Shown in pieces: positions 1-5,961 of a stretch of DNA of 12,246 bases. The notes below the pieces were generated by a model that ran no database searches, was not told the origin of the DNA, and saw only the letters and a program-made list of their open reading frames with translations. Each line of letters begins with the position of its first letter. Position 1 is the first letter of the stretch. Both the position numbers and the translations under genes were made by a program. This DNA is from Candidatus Thorarchaeota archaeon (lineage in GTDB: Archaea; Asgardarchaeota; Thorarchaeia; Thorarchaeales; Thorarchaeaceae), in assembly GCA_016841005.1 (NCBI GenBank), contig JAEORG010000040.1, positions 1 to 12,246 on the forward strand, given 5' to 3'.

Positions 1-215
1 AGAACTTGCTTCTTGATGTATTCTGGTAATCCACTTTCTTTGAGATATATATTACAGGCATCGGTGGAAATTGTTAGACCCGGAGGCACTGGTAATCCCA
101 TCAATGTCGCGCCTGCAAGGGAGGCTCCTTTACCACCAAGTATATTCTTCATATCCGCATTACCATCTGCCTGCCCAGAACCAAATTTGTAGACGTGTTT
201 CTCTTCGTCTGACAT
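1..215 (-). CDS. ppdK: Pyruvate phosphate dikinase, N-terminal fragment (runs off left edge)
   Basis: Only the first 71 codons lie in the window; the gene continues beyond position 1. The protein opens MSDEEKHVYKFGSGQADGNA and then has the glycine-rich motif LGGKGASLAG (about residues 26-35, with Lys29) followed by GLPVPPGLTIST. This order is the start of the ATP-grasp nucleotide-binding domain of pyruvate phosphate dikinase, and the VYKFG...D opening favours PPDK over PEP synthase. PPDK interconverts pyruvate, ATP and phosphate with PEP, AMP and pyrophosphate in the cytoplasm. The ATG at 215-213 is chosen because the VYKF start falls a few residues in, as usual for the family. A second ATG at 219 is out of frame. 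A TATA-like element about 26 nt upstream suggests a leaderless transcript. The catalytic His domain and PEP-binding domain are outside the window, so integrity cannot be judged. Confidence 0.88.
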   Translation of the reverse strand, partial: MSDEEKHVYKFGSGQADGNADMKNILGGKGASLAGATLMGLPVPPGLTISTDACNIYLKESGLPEYIKKQV

Positions 216-221
216 CCATAT

Positions 222-235
222 CACTGCCTACAGTG
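222..235. promoter_or_regulatory. Palindrome between PPDK TATA element and start codon
   Basis: CACTG-CCTA-CAGTG is a perfect 5-bp inverted repeat with a 4-nt spacer. It lies just upstream of the PPDK start codon (215) and downstream of the TATA-like element at 238-245. That position would suit an operator, or a small hairpin if it is transcribed. A 5-bp arm can occur by chance. Confidence 0.3.
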
Positions 236-237
236 TC

Positions 238-245
238 TAAATACT
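238..245 (-). promoter_or_regulatory. Candidate TATA box for PPDK
   Basis: On the minus strand this reads AGTATTTA, within AATAGTATTTAGAC. Its centre is about 26 nt upstream of the ATG at 215, the normal TATA-to-start distance in archaea, so transcription may begin at or next to the start codon. No clear Shine-Dalgarno motif precedes this ATG, which fits a leaderless message. The match to an ideal TATA box is only partial. Confidence 0.35.
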
Positions 246-302
246 ATTCACTTCCCCAGACTTGTTCAATCAATATGAAGGAGCAATCCTCAGTTTAGTG
301 AA

Positions 303-320
303 GGATTTCACCGAAAATCC
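303..320. other. Small inverted repeat downstream of the TetR gene
   Basis: GGATTT-CACCGA-AAATCC is a 6-bp perfect inverted repeat in the 182-bp gap between the PPDK start and the TetR stop. On the TetR transcript it would fold about 80 nt past the stop codon. No T-run follows on the minus strand, so it is not a convincing terminator. A second weak repeat (AGCTGA 359-364 / TCAGCT 382-387) lies closer to the stop. The rest of this gap shows nothing I can name. Confidence 0.2.
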
Positions 321-397
321 GGGGCCTACACTATTAGTCGATATTATCTTCTTAATTAAGCTGAGGGTATGTGCGCGATATTCAGCTAACATTCTGG

Positions 398-1006
398 CTA
401 TTTCAATAAGCCATTCATCATAATGTCAGTATATGTTGAATGAATCTTATCCCAATGGAACTTCATTCCTGTAGTAATATGAAGAGTTTGTAAACCTCCA
501 ATTGCTCCAACAAGGATAGTTGCTATTAATTTGGGATCGCCATCCTTTCTGAGCTCTCCATTATCAAATCCATCTTGAATTAGGCTAGCTATGAAATTTA
601 TGATCTCACTATATTGTTTCTTTAGTCTGTTTCTCATTTTCACTATTCTCGAAGATGCAACTTGAAATTCCAAATCCATTCGACATGCTTCATCTGGTAT
701 ATCACATATTGAACCGAATACGAGAAATGCAGCTCTCTCCAACTTTGATTGTACCGATTCTTCATCTTTGAGGCGGTCTTCTAATTCCTTAATACTTAGA
801 CCTGATAGTTTTTCTTGGAGCGAAAGAAACAGTTCTTCTTTACTTTCAAAATACCCGTATATAGCTCCTTTACTTAAACCACTTCTTTTGACAATATCCT
901 CCATTGAAGCTCCATAATAACCCTTTTTGGAAAAAATGTCTTCCGCAGCGATCAGAATTCTGTTTCTAGTTTTCTCCTTATGCTCTTCAGAAACCTTTGG
1001 GCTCAT
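398..1006 (-). CDS. TetR/AcrR-family transcriptional repressor
   Basis: This 202-residue protein has the usual length and layout of a TetR-family one-component regulator. An N-terminal DNA-binding domain spans about residues 12-60: helix ILIAAEDIFSKKGYYGASM, then the helix-turn-helix MEDIVKRSGLSKGAIYGYF, with the family's GLSKGAIYGYFESKEELF signature at 43-60. The remainder is a helical ligand-binding and dimerisation domain. The ATG at 1006 is the first in-frame start, preceded by GAGGATGAT at a rather long 13-nt spacing; the ATGs at 1016 and 1019 are out of frame. The gene lies 108 bp downstream of an MFS exporter on the same strand and has its own promoter, where a palindrome straddles the predicted transcription start. 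Two further copies of that palindrome lie at the exporter promoter. Autorepression and repression of the exporter, relieved by a bound ligand, is the natural inference. The inducer is unknown. Confidence 0.93.
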   Translation of the reverse strand: MSPKVSEEHKEKTRNRILIAAEDIFSKKGYYGASMEDIVKRSGLSKGAIYGYFESKEELFLSLQEKLSGLSIKELEDRLKDEESVQSKLERAAFLVFGSICDIPDEACRMDLEFQVASSRIVKMRNRLKKQYSEIINFIASLIQDGFDNGELRKDGDPKLIATILVGAIGGLQTLHITTGMKFHWDKIHSTYTDIMMNGLLK

Positions 1007-1033
1007 CTTTATACATCATCCTCTTTTTTCTAC

Positions 1034-1051
1034 AAACTGACTAGTCGGTTT
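1034..1051. promoter_or_regulatory. TetR operator copy 1 (tetR promoter)
   Basis: AAACTGACTAGTCGGTTT is an 18-bp palindrome with one mismatched base pair between arms. It matches the two copies upstream of the MFS exporter (shared core GACTRGTCGGTTT). It covers the transcription start predicted from the TATA-like element at 1063-1072, so a bound repressor should block tetR initiation. Assigning it to the neighbouring TetR protein is inference from position and repetition. Confidence 0.82.
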
Positions 1052-1062
1052 TACCTATTAAC

Positions 1063-1072
1063 TTTAAATATT
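1063..1072 (-). promoter_or_regulatory. Candidate TATA box for the TetR gene
   Basis: On the minus strand this reads AATATTTAAA. Its centre is about 26 nt upstream of the middle of operator copy 1, which puts the predicted start near 1042 and gives a leader of about 35 nt before the ATG at 1006. Confidence 0.5.
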
Positions 1073-1076
1073 CTGA

Positions 1077-1102
1077 ATTCCAGCTGATTTCTCAGCTGGA
1101 AT
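1077..1102 (-). terminator. Perfect 11-bp hairpin with GAAA tetraloop after the MFS exporter
   Basis: The arms ATTCCAGCTGA (1077-1087) and TCAGCTGGAAT (1092-1102) are perfectly complementary across a 4-nt loop. In the minus-strand transcript the loop is GAAA, a stable GNRA tetraloop. The hairpin begins 12 nt past the exporter stop codon and ends just before the tetR TATA element, so it would cap the 3' end of the exporter mRNA. No U-run follows, so it is more likely an mRNA 3'-end stabiliser or processing structure than a classical intrinsic terminator. As double-stranded DNA it could also be a binding site. Confidence 0.5.
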
Positions 1103-1114
1103 AATAACTCAACT

Positions 1115-2422
1115 CTACTCATCGTTTTGATCAATTTCACCAAGTTTAACAAGTGATGGTATACAAGCTCCAATTATTGCAATCAGTGCAACTAGAATCC
1201 CGCCAATAAGGAACCACGATTGAATTCCTAATGCTTCAACAATAAAGGCTGCAGAGATCAAACCGAAGGGTGCCATTGCAGGTCCCAGACTCATGAGGAC
1301 AGTAAATACTCTACCCTGCATCTTACTAGGTACTATTGCTTGAACAACAGCCATTAGCGATCCACTCGCAATAGGTAGCATAAAGCCTGCTAGAAAGTTA
1401 CTCCCTATTGCTATACCAAGCATGTTGGAAGGTACTAATCCAAGAAGGAAAATACTCGCGGAGGTAAAGAGCAGTGCAACATCTGCTGTTAGCATCCTTC
1501 TCTTAAATCCTCCCCAGATGCCAAGCGCTATTCCTCCCATAATCATTCCAATTCCCATTAGAGACTCCATCAGGGCGAGTTCTACCGCACCACCAGCAAA
1601 GTGGTTCACTATAAGCAGAGGTGTCATGGAGGCTGTAGGTATTAGTACAAAGTTAATCATCATAAGAGCTATAGTAACGAATTTACCTCCTTTCCAGTTC
1701 TTCATGTAAGAAAATCCTTCCTTCATCTCGGTGATAATTCTTGAGAATCCTGAATCGGACTTTATCTCAGTTGTTGGTCGTGGAACACTGATTAATGCGA
1801 GAGGTAGGATTGCCATGCCTGCAGTAAGGACATCTATCATTAGAATAAACTCCATTGAAATCAATTCCAATAAAATAGCTCCAAGCGCTGGTGCTGCAAT
1901 CTTTGCTAATCCCTGTAAAGCCTGATACATCCCATTAACACGAGAGAGATGTTCCTTCGGTACCATGAGAGCAGCAGAAGCTTGTAATGCTGGCCATTGA
2001 AAGCTGGAGAAGGTTGATCGAATTGCCATCAAGCCAAATACATGAATAACAGATACAACGTTCTGCCACCAAAGAAATGCTAAAACTACCACCATAAGAG
2101 AAGTTAAGCTATCTGATACAATCATAACTTTCCGACGATCCCATCTATCCACTAAAGGTCCAATAAAAGGGCTGAAGGCAACTTGTGGTACCACTGCCAT
2201 CATGGTTGCTATGACTAGTACAGTCGCACTAGCTGTTGTTTTTGCCAACCACCATACCAATGCGAATTGTACTAATGCACTTCCAATCAGTGAGAAGGCT
2301 TGACCTCCAAATACTCTCATGAAATCTCTCATGAGGTGCTTCTCATCTTCTGATTCTGTAGGTACATCAATTCCGTGAATGATTTCTTGTTCTTGACCTG
2401 TGCTTTCATCCATAGTCATCAT
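1115..2422 (-). CDS. MFS exporter, multidrug/MFS_3-like
   Basis: This is an integral membrane transporter of the major facilitator superfamily. From the chosen start it is 435 residues, with a hydrophilic N-terminal tail of about 35 residues and roughly 12 hydrophobic segments. The cytoplasmic loop 2-3 signature GPLVDRWDRRKVM (about residues 88-100) is MFS motif A. The N-terminal helix pair (FSLIGSALVQFALVWWLAK) and the split around QWPALQASAALMVP resemble MFS_3/EntS-type proton-driven exporters. I chose the ATG at 2422 because AGGA (2435-2432) sits 9 nt upstream. A TTG at 2431 and ATGs at 2419 and 2413 are possible alternatives. The promoter carries a strong TATA box and two TetR-type palindromes, and the repressor gene is next downstream, so expression is probably induced by a compound the pump removes. 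The substrate is not predictable. Confidence 0.88.
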   Translation of the reverse strand: MMTMDESTGQEQEIIHGIDVPTESEDEKHLMRDFMRVFGGQAFSLIGSALVQFALVWWLAKTTASATVLVIATMMAVVPQVAFSPFIGPLVDRWDRRKVMIVSDSLTSLMVVVLAFLWWQNVVSVIHVFGLMAIRSTFSSFQWPALQASAALMVPKEHLSRVNGMYQALQGLAKIAAPALGAILLELISMEFILMIDVLTAGMAILPLALISVPRPTTEIKSDSGFSRIITEMKEGFSYMKNWKGGKFVTIALMMINFVLIPTASMTPLLIVNHFAGGAVELALMESLMGIGMIMGGIALGIWGGFKRRMLTADVALLFTSASIFLLGLVPSNMLGIAIGSNFLAGFMLPIASGSLMAVVQAIVPSKMQGRVFTVLMSLGPAMAPFGLISAAFIVEALGIQSWFLIGGILVALIAIIGACIPSLVKLGEIDQNDE

Positions 2423-2438
2423 TTTTATCAATCCTATT

Positions 2439-2456
2439 AAACCGACTGGTCGGTTT
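2439..2456. promoter_or_regulatory. TetR operator copy 2 (exporter promoter, start-site proximal)
   Basis: AAACCGACTGGTCGGTTT is an 18-bp palindrome, extendable to 20 bp with flanking T and A; only the central base pair is asymmetric. It lies just downstream of the start predicted from the TATA box at 2482-2493, inside the leader and immediately upstream of the AGGA ribosome-binding site. It is the closest of the three copies to the consensus TAAACCGACTRGTCGGTTTA. Confidence 0.85.
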
Positions 2457-2466
2457 ATTATTAAAA

Positions 2467-2484
2467 AGACTGACTGGTCGGTTT
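2467..2484. promoter_or_regulatory. TetR operator copy 3 (overlaps exporter TATA box)
   Basis: AGACTGACTGGTCGGTTT shares 16 of 18 bases with copy 2. Its centre is 28 bp from that of copy 2, and it overlaps the exporter TATA box by 3 nt. A bound dimer here should interfere directly with TBP/TFB. The left half-site is the weaker one. Confidence 0.8.
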
Positions 2485-2493
2485 ATATATAAA
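2482..2493 (-). promoter_or_regulatory. TATA box of the MFS exporter
   Basis: TTTATATATAAA is a 12-bp self-complementary AT block immediately upstream of operator copy 3 and a near-ideal archaeal TATA element. The expected transcription start on the minus strand is about 26 nt further, near 2462, leaving a leader of about 40 nt. The symmetry means it could also support plus-strand transcription, but no plausible plus-strand gene follows. Confidence 0.7.
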
Positions 2494-2590
2494 TGTTTCT
2501 CTGTAAGTAAAAAGAGGGAGGAATACCCTGACCCACAGGAGGATTCATTGGTTATTCTCGCAATAGAATGATGTAGAAATCATGATCCAA

Positions 2591-2794
2591 TTACCTAATC
2601 ATTGTAGTTGCACGAATGAATCCTATTGCACTAGTTTTGTATTCCTCTAATTTTCTATGTGTTTCCTTAGTAAGTTCTAAATCGTGTTGGTAAACAAGTT
2701 CATCATTTTTATTCAGATAACGCTTCTTTGTCAACTTGAAGTAAAATCGATTTACAGCTACTTTTGTTGTTTTGAAAGATAGTAGATTTTCCAA
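2591..2794 (-). CDS. Doubtful small hypothetical protein
   Basis: A 67-codon reading frame that I do not recognise. It would have to start at TTG (2794), because the nearest upstream ATG is followed at once by a stop. A GAGATG about 9 nt upstream could act as a weak ribosome-binding site. The predicted protein is basic and charged (for example NRFYFKLTKKRYLNKNDELV) with a probable helix around ELTKETHRKLEEYK; there is no signal peptide or membrane segment. Its 3' end overlaps one arm of an inverted repeat (2615-2624). It could be a genuine small protein, a remnant of a longer gene, or a chance frame in AT-rich DNA. The last two are at least as likely. Confidence 0.22.
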   Translation of the reverse strand: MENLLSFKTTKVAVNRFYFKLTKKRYLNKNDELVYQHDLELTKETHRKLEEYKTSAIGFIRATTMIR

Positions 2795-2926
2795 TTTTAT
2801 TACATCTCTTTGAAATATGTTTAATCAAGTATTGACGCTTGACAATTTGTCACACACAAACAATGGATATCTATTGGCAGAAAAAAGCAGGTTACAAAAA
2901 TTGCAGAAAAGTGGGACAATTAGTTA

Positions 2927-2947
2927 ATAACCGAACCCCAAGGTTAT
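2927..2947 (-). terminator. Weak hairpin downstream of the Gfo/Idh gene
   Basis: ATAACC (2927-2932) and GGTTAT (2942-2947) form a 6-bp stem with a 9-nt loop, 35 nt past the dehydrogenase stop on the minus strand. The sequence that follows is AT-rich (TTAACTAATTG) but lacks a clean T-run. It is a possible mRNA 3' structure. Confidence 0.3.
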
Positions 2948-2981
2948 GAAAAGGACATCCACGATATTTCCTAGATTAATT

Positions 2982-4076
2982 TCATCTTATACTATCAATA
3001 AAAATCTCTTTTCCCTGTCGTGCAGATTCTTGGGCCGCCTGTGCAAATTGCTGTATATACATTCCAAGTTCGCCAGTAAGGTTCGGTTCATCGTCGTTCA
3101 AAATAGCCCGCACAAAGTGATCTACCGCTCCAATGAAACTGGCTAACCAATCTGTTTCAAGATCGTTGTACTTTGTCATTTTCCCTTCAATAAATGTGAT
3201 AAGAGGAGCCTCATTCTTCACAGATTCTGCTGTGCATTGGTTGACCCAAATGTATCCTTTCTCTCCTGTAATCTCAACTCTTTCATCCGCTGTATAATAT
3301 TTTGAAGGGATGTTTGCATCTCTGCTATATGTGACTTCCATTGAGCCATATCGTCTGGGTTTTTTGTGTTTCCACATAATAATTGACGGAGCATCCGTCC
3401 TGAAAGGTGGTTCATCCTCATCTTCGAAAATTCCTGTCGAATCCATCCAAGCTTTTACCTTCTCAACATCCCCAAGGAAATACTCAGCAATAGAGAATTT
3501 ATGATAACCATCATCCCAGCAGAGTGGTCCTCCACCACAAGTGTCTGGATTGAATCTCCACATCCAAGCATCCATTGGTACTTCCCAACCTCCCATTCTG
3601 CTTGTACCCAGCTTAATGTGTATAAATGACGGGTTTCCAATTGCTCCGGATTCTAGAATCTCTTTTGCTTTCATATATGGAGGATAGAATCTGAAATTCT
3701 CGAATACTCTAAGCTTTACGCCGTTCTTTCTGGCTGCTTTAATCATCTCTTCGCATTCTGAGAGCGTCATCGCCATAGGTTTTTGAACCGACACATGTTT
3801 TCCTGCCTCAGCAGCTTGAATGGTCAAATCTTTGTGAAGATGATGAGGGAGTAATAATTCAACTGCATCGATTTCTTTAAGCCTTAGAAGCTCTGTATAT
3901 TCAGTGAATACTCTCTCAGGCTTTACATTCCATGTCTCTGCTTTTTCTTGCGCTCTTTCTTTATCAACATCGCAGACCGCATACACATCTGCATTGGGGT
4001 TCTGAAGATATCCTGGTGCATGTAGATCTGATATACGACCACAACCAACGATTGCAAAGTTGATTTTCTTCTGCAT
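2982..4076 (-). CDS. Gfo/Idh/MocA-family NAD(P)-dependent oxidoreductase
   Basis: This 364-residue cytoplasmic protein has the two-domain plan of the family, which oxidises or reduces a hydroxyl on sugars, sugar acids or cyclitols with NAD(P). The N-terminal Rossmann fold starts FAIVGCGRISDLHA, with the GxGxxS dinucleotide loop at 11-16, and strand 2 ends in Asp36. The family's EKP motif appears as VQKPMAMTLSE, with the catalytic Lys at 99. In the C-terminal domain, CWDDGYHKF gives the expected Asp188/His192 pair. The length is normal. The ATG at 4076 follows AGGAG (4090-4086) with 9-nt spacing. The gene diverges from a ThDP enzyme across 85 bp, so the two may share control. That pairing, with a sugar symporter nearby, suggests a small catabolic pathway. 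Myo-inositol dehydrogenase (IolG) is one possibility, but nothing here settles the substrate. Confidence 0.9.
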   Translation of the reverse strand: MQKKINFAIVGCGRISDLHAPGYLQNPNADVYAVCDVDKERAQEKAETWNVKPERVFTEYTELLRLKEIDAVELLLPHHLHKDLTIQAAEAGKHVSVQKPMAMTLSECEEMIKAARKNGVKLRVFENFRFYPPYMKAKEILESGAIGNPSFIHIKLGTSRMGGWEVPMDAWMWRFNPDTCGGGPLCWDDGYHKFSIAEYFLGDVEKVKAWMDSTGIFEDEDEPPFRTDAPSIIMWKHKKPRRYGSMEVTYSRDANIPSKYYTADERVEITGEKGYIWVNQCTAESVKNEAPLITFIEGKMTKYNDLETDWLASFIGAVDHFVRAILNDDEPNLTGELGMYIQQFAQAAQESARQGKEIFIDSIR

Positions 4077-4161
4077 GAATACCTACTCCTATTCTCAGAG
4101 CATTTTTAGGTTAGAAACATATCAGCTACTTATCTTCTAGGTACGATTCGAGGTTATTGAA
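4077..4161. promoter_or_regulatory. Divergent promoter region between the dehydrogenase and ThDP-enzyme genes
   Basis: This 85-bp gap must hold both promoters. Ribosome-binding motifs are clear: AGGAG at 4090-4086 on the minus strand for the dehydrogenase, and GAGG at 4150-4153 on the plus strand, 8 nt before the ThDP-enzyme ATG. TATA candidates are weaker: CTAAAAATG on the minus strand (about 4102-4110) and an A/T block around 4113-4122 (TAGAAACATA). No convincing operator palindrome was seen. Confidence 0.5.
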
Positions 4162-5922
4162 ATGGCACCAATAAGGATGACTGGTGGGGAAGCAATTGCA
4201 ATTTATATGAAATCTCAAGGTATTCCTTTTGCGACTGGAATTCCAGGACATGGATGTCTAGGTCTTACTGATGCTTTCAAGAAACATGATATTCCAGTAA
4301 TCCAGGTCCGCCACGAACAATCAGCCGCTCATCTTGCAGATGGTTTCTATAGATCAACTGGTAAACCATTGGTGGTCTTTACAAGTATTGGTCCGGGAGG
4401 ATGTAACACGGCAATAGGAGTTGCTACTGCTTTTGTTGATTCAACTGCCATGATTGTGATTACTGGTTCAGTTCATGTAAGGTGGTACGGTCATGGAGTA
4501 CTTCAGGAGATCGAGCGTGCACATTGGGCGGATTTTGCGTCCGTCCTTAAACCAATTGTTAAACGAAGTTATCAAGTCACCAGCCTCGAGCAACTTCCAT
4601 GGGTTCTTCATAACGCGTTCAAGGCCGCAATGACAGGACGACCTGGTCCAGTTCATATTGATCTTCCCATGGACATTCAATCAGATTCAGCAGAGATGGA
4701 GTTATTCGAAGACCATCCATTTGATTCCGTTGTTTCAAGTTCCTTTGCAAATCCAGACTTGGTTGAACAGAGTGTTGACTTGTTGGCAAATGCAGAGAAT
4801 CCTGTGATTTTGGCTGGTGGTGGAGTTCTACGTGCAGGTGCAACCTCTGAGCTCATCACTCTCGCCGAAACACTAGCAATACCAGTAGTTACTACTCTGT
4901 CAGGAAAGGGTGCATTTCCAGAAGATCATCCACTTTTTGGTTATTATCCTGGAACCAAGGGGTCTCCAATTGGAAATGACCTTACAACAACCTCTGATGT
5001 TATACTAGCGCTTGGTTGTAGGTTCGCAGATGAAACAACAAGTAGTTACAAGCAGGGGATATCATTCAACATCCCCCCAACAAAATTGATTCAAGTTGAT
5101 ATCGATTCCGGAGAGTTAGGTAAGAACTATACTCCGGAAATTTCAATTCTAGCGGATGCTCGTGCCTTTTTGAATCAAGTACTCGTACGCGTTGGTGATC
5201 TTGGTTTATCTCGTGATTATCGGGGATCTGACATTGTCACTAAACTACAGATTGCACGAGATGAATGGATGGCAGATCTATTGAAACAACGGGAAGGAAC
5301 TCCAATGACAATATCCCGTCTACTTCACGAAATTCGAACTGCAATTCCTCGTGACGCTTACCTAGTTACAAGTGCAGGGCATACTCAAGCAGCTGCTTTC
5401 CAAGAATTTCCAATCCTTGAACCGAACACCCATATCTCATCCGGTGGATTTAGTACAATGGGTTTTGGTCTTCCTGCGGCATTAGGTGTCAAGCTTGCTC
5501 ATCCTGATAGAAAAGTAATCTCGCTTGAGGGAGATGGAAGTTTCTTAATGACTTGCCAAGAACTAGCAACTGCTGTGCAATATGAGATACCTATTGTAGT
5601 GGTGATTGCAGATAATCAAGGATGGATTAGCATCCGAGACTTACAGATAGATGCATATGGAAAGGATCGGATTTATGCTACTGAATTTCTCAGAAAGAGT
5701 GACAACTCGCCATATTCTCCTGACTTTGTGAAACTGGCGGAGTCATTTGGATGCAAATCAAATCAAGCCAACTCTCCGAGTGAGTTCCAGACCTCAATGA
5801 GTCAAGCACTTGCTGACAACGAACCTTGGGTCATCGTAACAACTGTAGAAAGAAATCACCCGAAAAGCGAATCTCCTGTCTATGGATATTGGGATGTTCC
5901 AAAGCCAGATTATCTTAATTGA
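4162..5922 (+). CDS. ThDP-dependent enzyme, acetolactate synthase-like
   Basis: This 586-residue protein has the three-domain layout of the acetolactate synthase/pyruvate decarboxylase group. The N-terminal pyrimidine-binding domain contains VRHEQSAAHLADGFYR, whose Glu52 is the expected ThDP-activating residue. A central domain follows (NPVILAGGGVLRAG, later SDVILALGCRFADET, about residues 210-350). The C-terminal pyrophosphate-binding domain carries GDGS at 457-460 and Asn485, the standard GDG-x25-N magnesium/ThDP motif. Such enzymes make or break C-C bonds next to a carbonyl (carboligation, decarboxylation or diketone hydrolysis). The region after the ThDP motif (NQGWISIRDLQ) differs from the acetolactate synthases and IolD proteins I know, so I assign no reaction. 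The start follows GAGG with 8-nt spacing. The gene diverges from a Gfo/Idh dehydrogenase and has no adjacent ALS regulatory subunit, arguing for catabolism rather than branched-chain amino acid synthesis. Confidence 0.87.
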   Translation: MAPIRMTGGEAIAIYMKSQGIPFATGIPGHGCLGLTDAFKKHDIPVIQVRHEQSAAHLADGFYRSTGKPLVVFTSIGPGGCNTAIGVATAFVDSTAMIVITGSVHVRWYGHGVLQEIERAHWADFASVLKPIVKRSYQVTSLEQLPWVLHNAFKAAMTGRPGPVHIDLPMDIQSDSAEMELFEDHPFDSVVSSSFANPDLVEQSVDLLANAENPVILAGGGVLRAGATSELITLAETLAIPVVTTLSGKGAFPEDHPLFGYYPGTKGSPIGNDLTTTSDVILALGCRFADETTSSYKQGISFNIPPTKLIQVDIDSGELGKNYTPEISILADARAFLNQVLVRVGDLGLSRDYRGSDIVTKLQIARDEWMADLLKQREGTPMTISRLLHEIRTAIPRDAYLVTSAGHTQAAAFQEFPILEPNTHISSGGFSTMGFGLPAALGVKLAHPDRKVISLEGDGSFLMTCQELATAVQYEIPIVVVIADNQGWISIRDLQIDAYGKDRIYATEFLRKSDNSPYSPDFVKLAESFGCKSNQANSPSEFQTSMSQALADNEPWVIVTTVERNHPKSESPVYGYWDVPKPDYLN

Positions 5923-5959
5923 AATAAAAAAGGGGTGCCCTATCACCCCACATTATTTC
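5921..5959. terminator. Bidirectional terminator between convergent genes
   Basis: The GC stem GGGGTG (5932-5937) / CACCCC (5944-5949) has a 6-nt loop and is flanked by a second matched pair, GAAATAA (5921-5927) / TTATTTC (5953-5959). It fills the 39-bp gap between the ThDP-enzyme stop (5922) and the symporter stop (5962). On the minus strand the GC stem is followed by TTTTTTATTTC, the form of a textbook intrinsic terminator and also the oligo-T signal used by archaeal RNA polymerase. On the plus strand the stem is followed by ACATTATTT. It probably ends both transcripts, more efficiently for the symporter. Confidence 0.8.
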
Positions 5960-5961
5960 AT

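Larger units (their letters stand above)
2495..2981. other. Gene-poor intergenic stretch with scattered inverted repeats
   Basis: Apart from a weak 67-codon ORF (2591-2794), I see no gene here. The stretch holds a 10-bp inverted repeat (AGGATTCATT 2540-2549 / AATGAATCCT 2615-2624) and a second one interleaved with it (GCAATAG 2560-2566 / CTATTGC 2623-2629). It also has TGACA-ATT-TGTCA at 2840-2852 and a short hairpin at 2927-2947. No tRNA-like, rRNA-like or insertion-sequence features were recognised. It may be a decayed gene or element, but nothing identifies which. Confidence 0.5.

Noticed and set aside
1422..1925. Plus-strand open frames inside the exporter gene (1422-1709 and 1731-1925)
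   Set aside because: They are antisense shadows of a clear MFS coding sequence and show no protein-like motifs.
2863..2949. A 28-codon plus-strand frame starting MDIYWQKKAGYKN
   Set aside because: It is very short, has no ribosome-binding motif and no resemblance to a known protein; it also overlaps the weak hairpin after the dehydrogenase gene.
4162..5922. Naming the ThDP enzyme IolD, or the cluster a myo-inositol operon
   Set aside because: A dehydrogenase, transporter and ThDP enzyme fit the outline, but the ThDP protein lacks the IolD segments I know, and iolE, iolB and iolC equivalents are not in the window.
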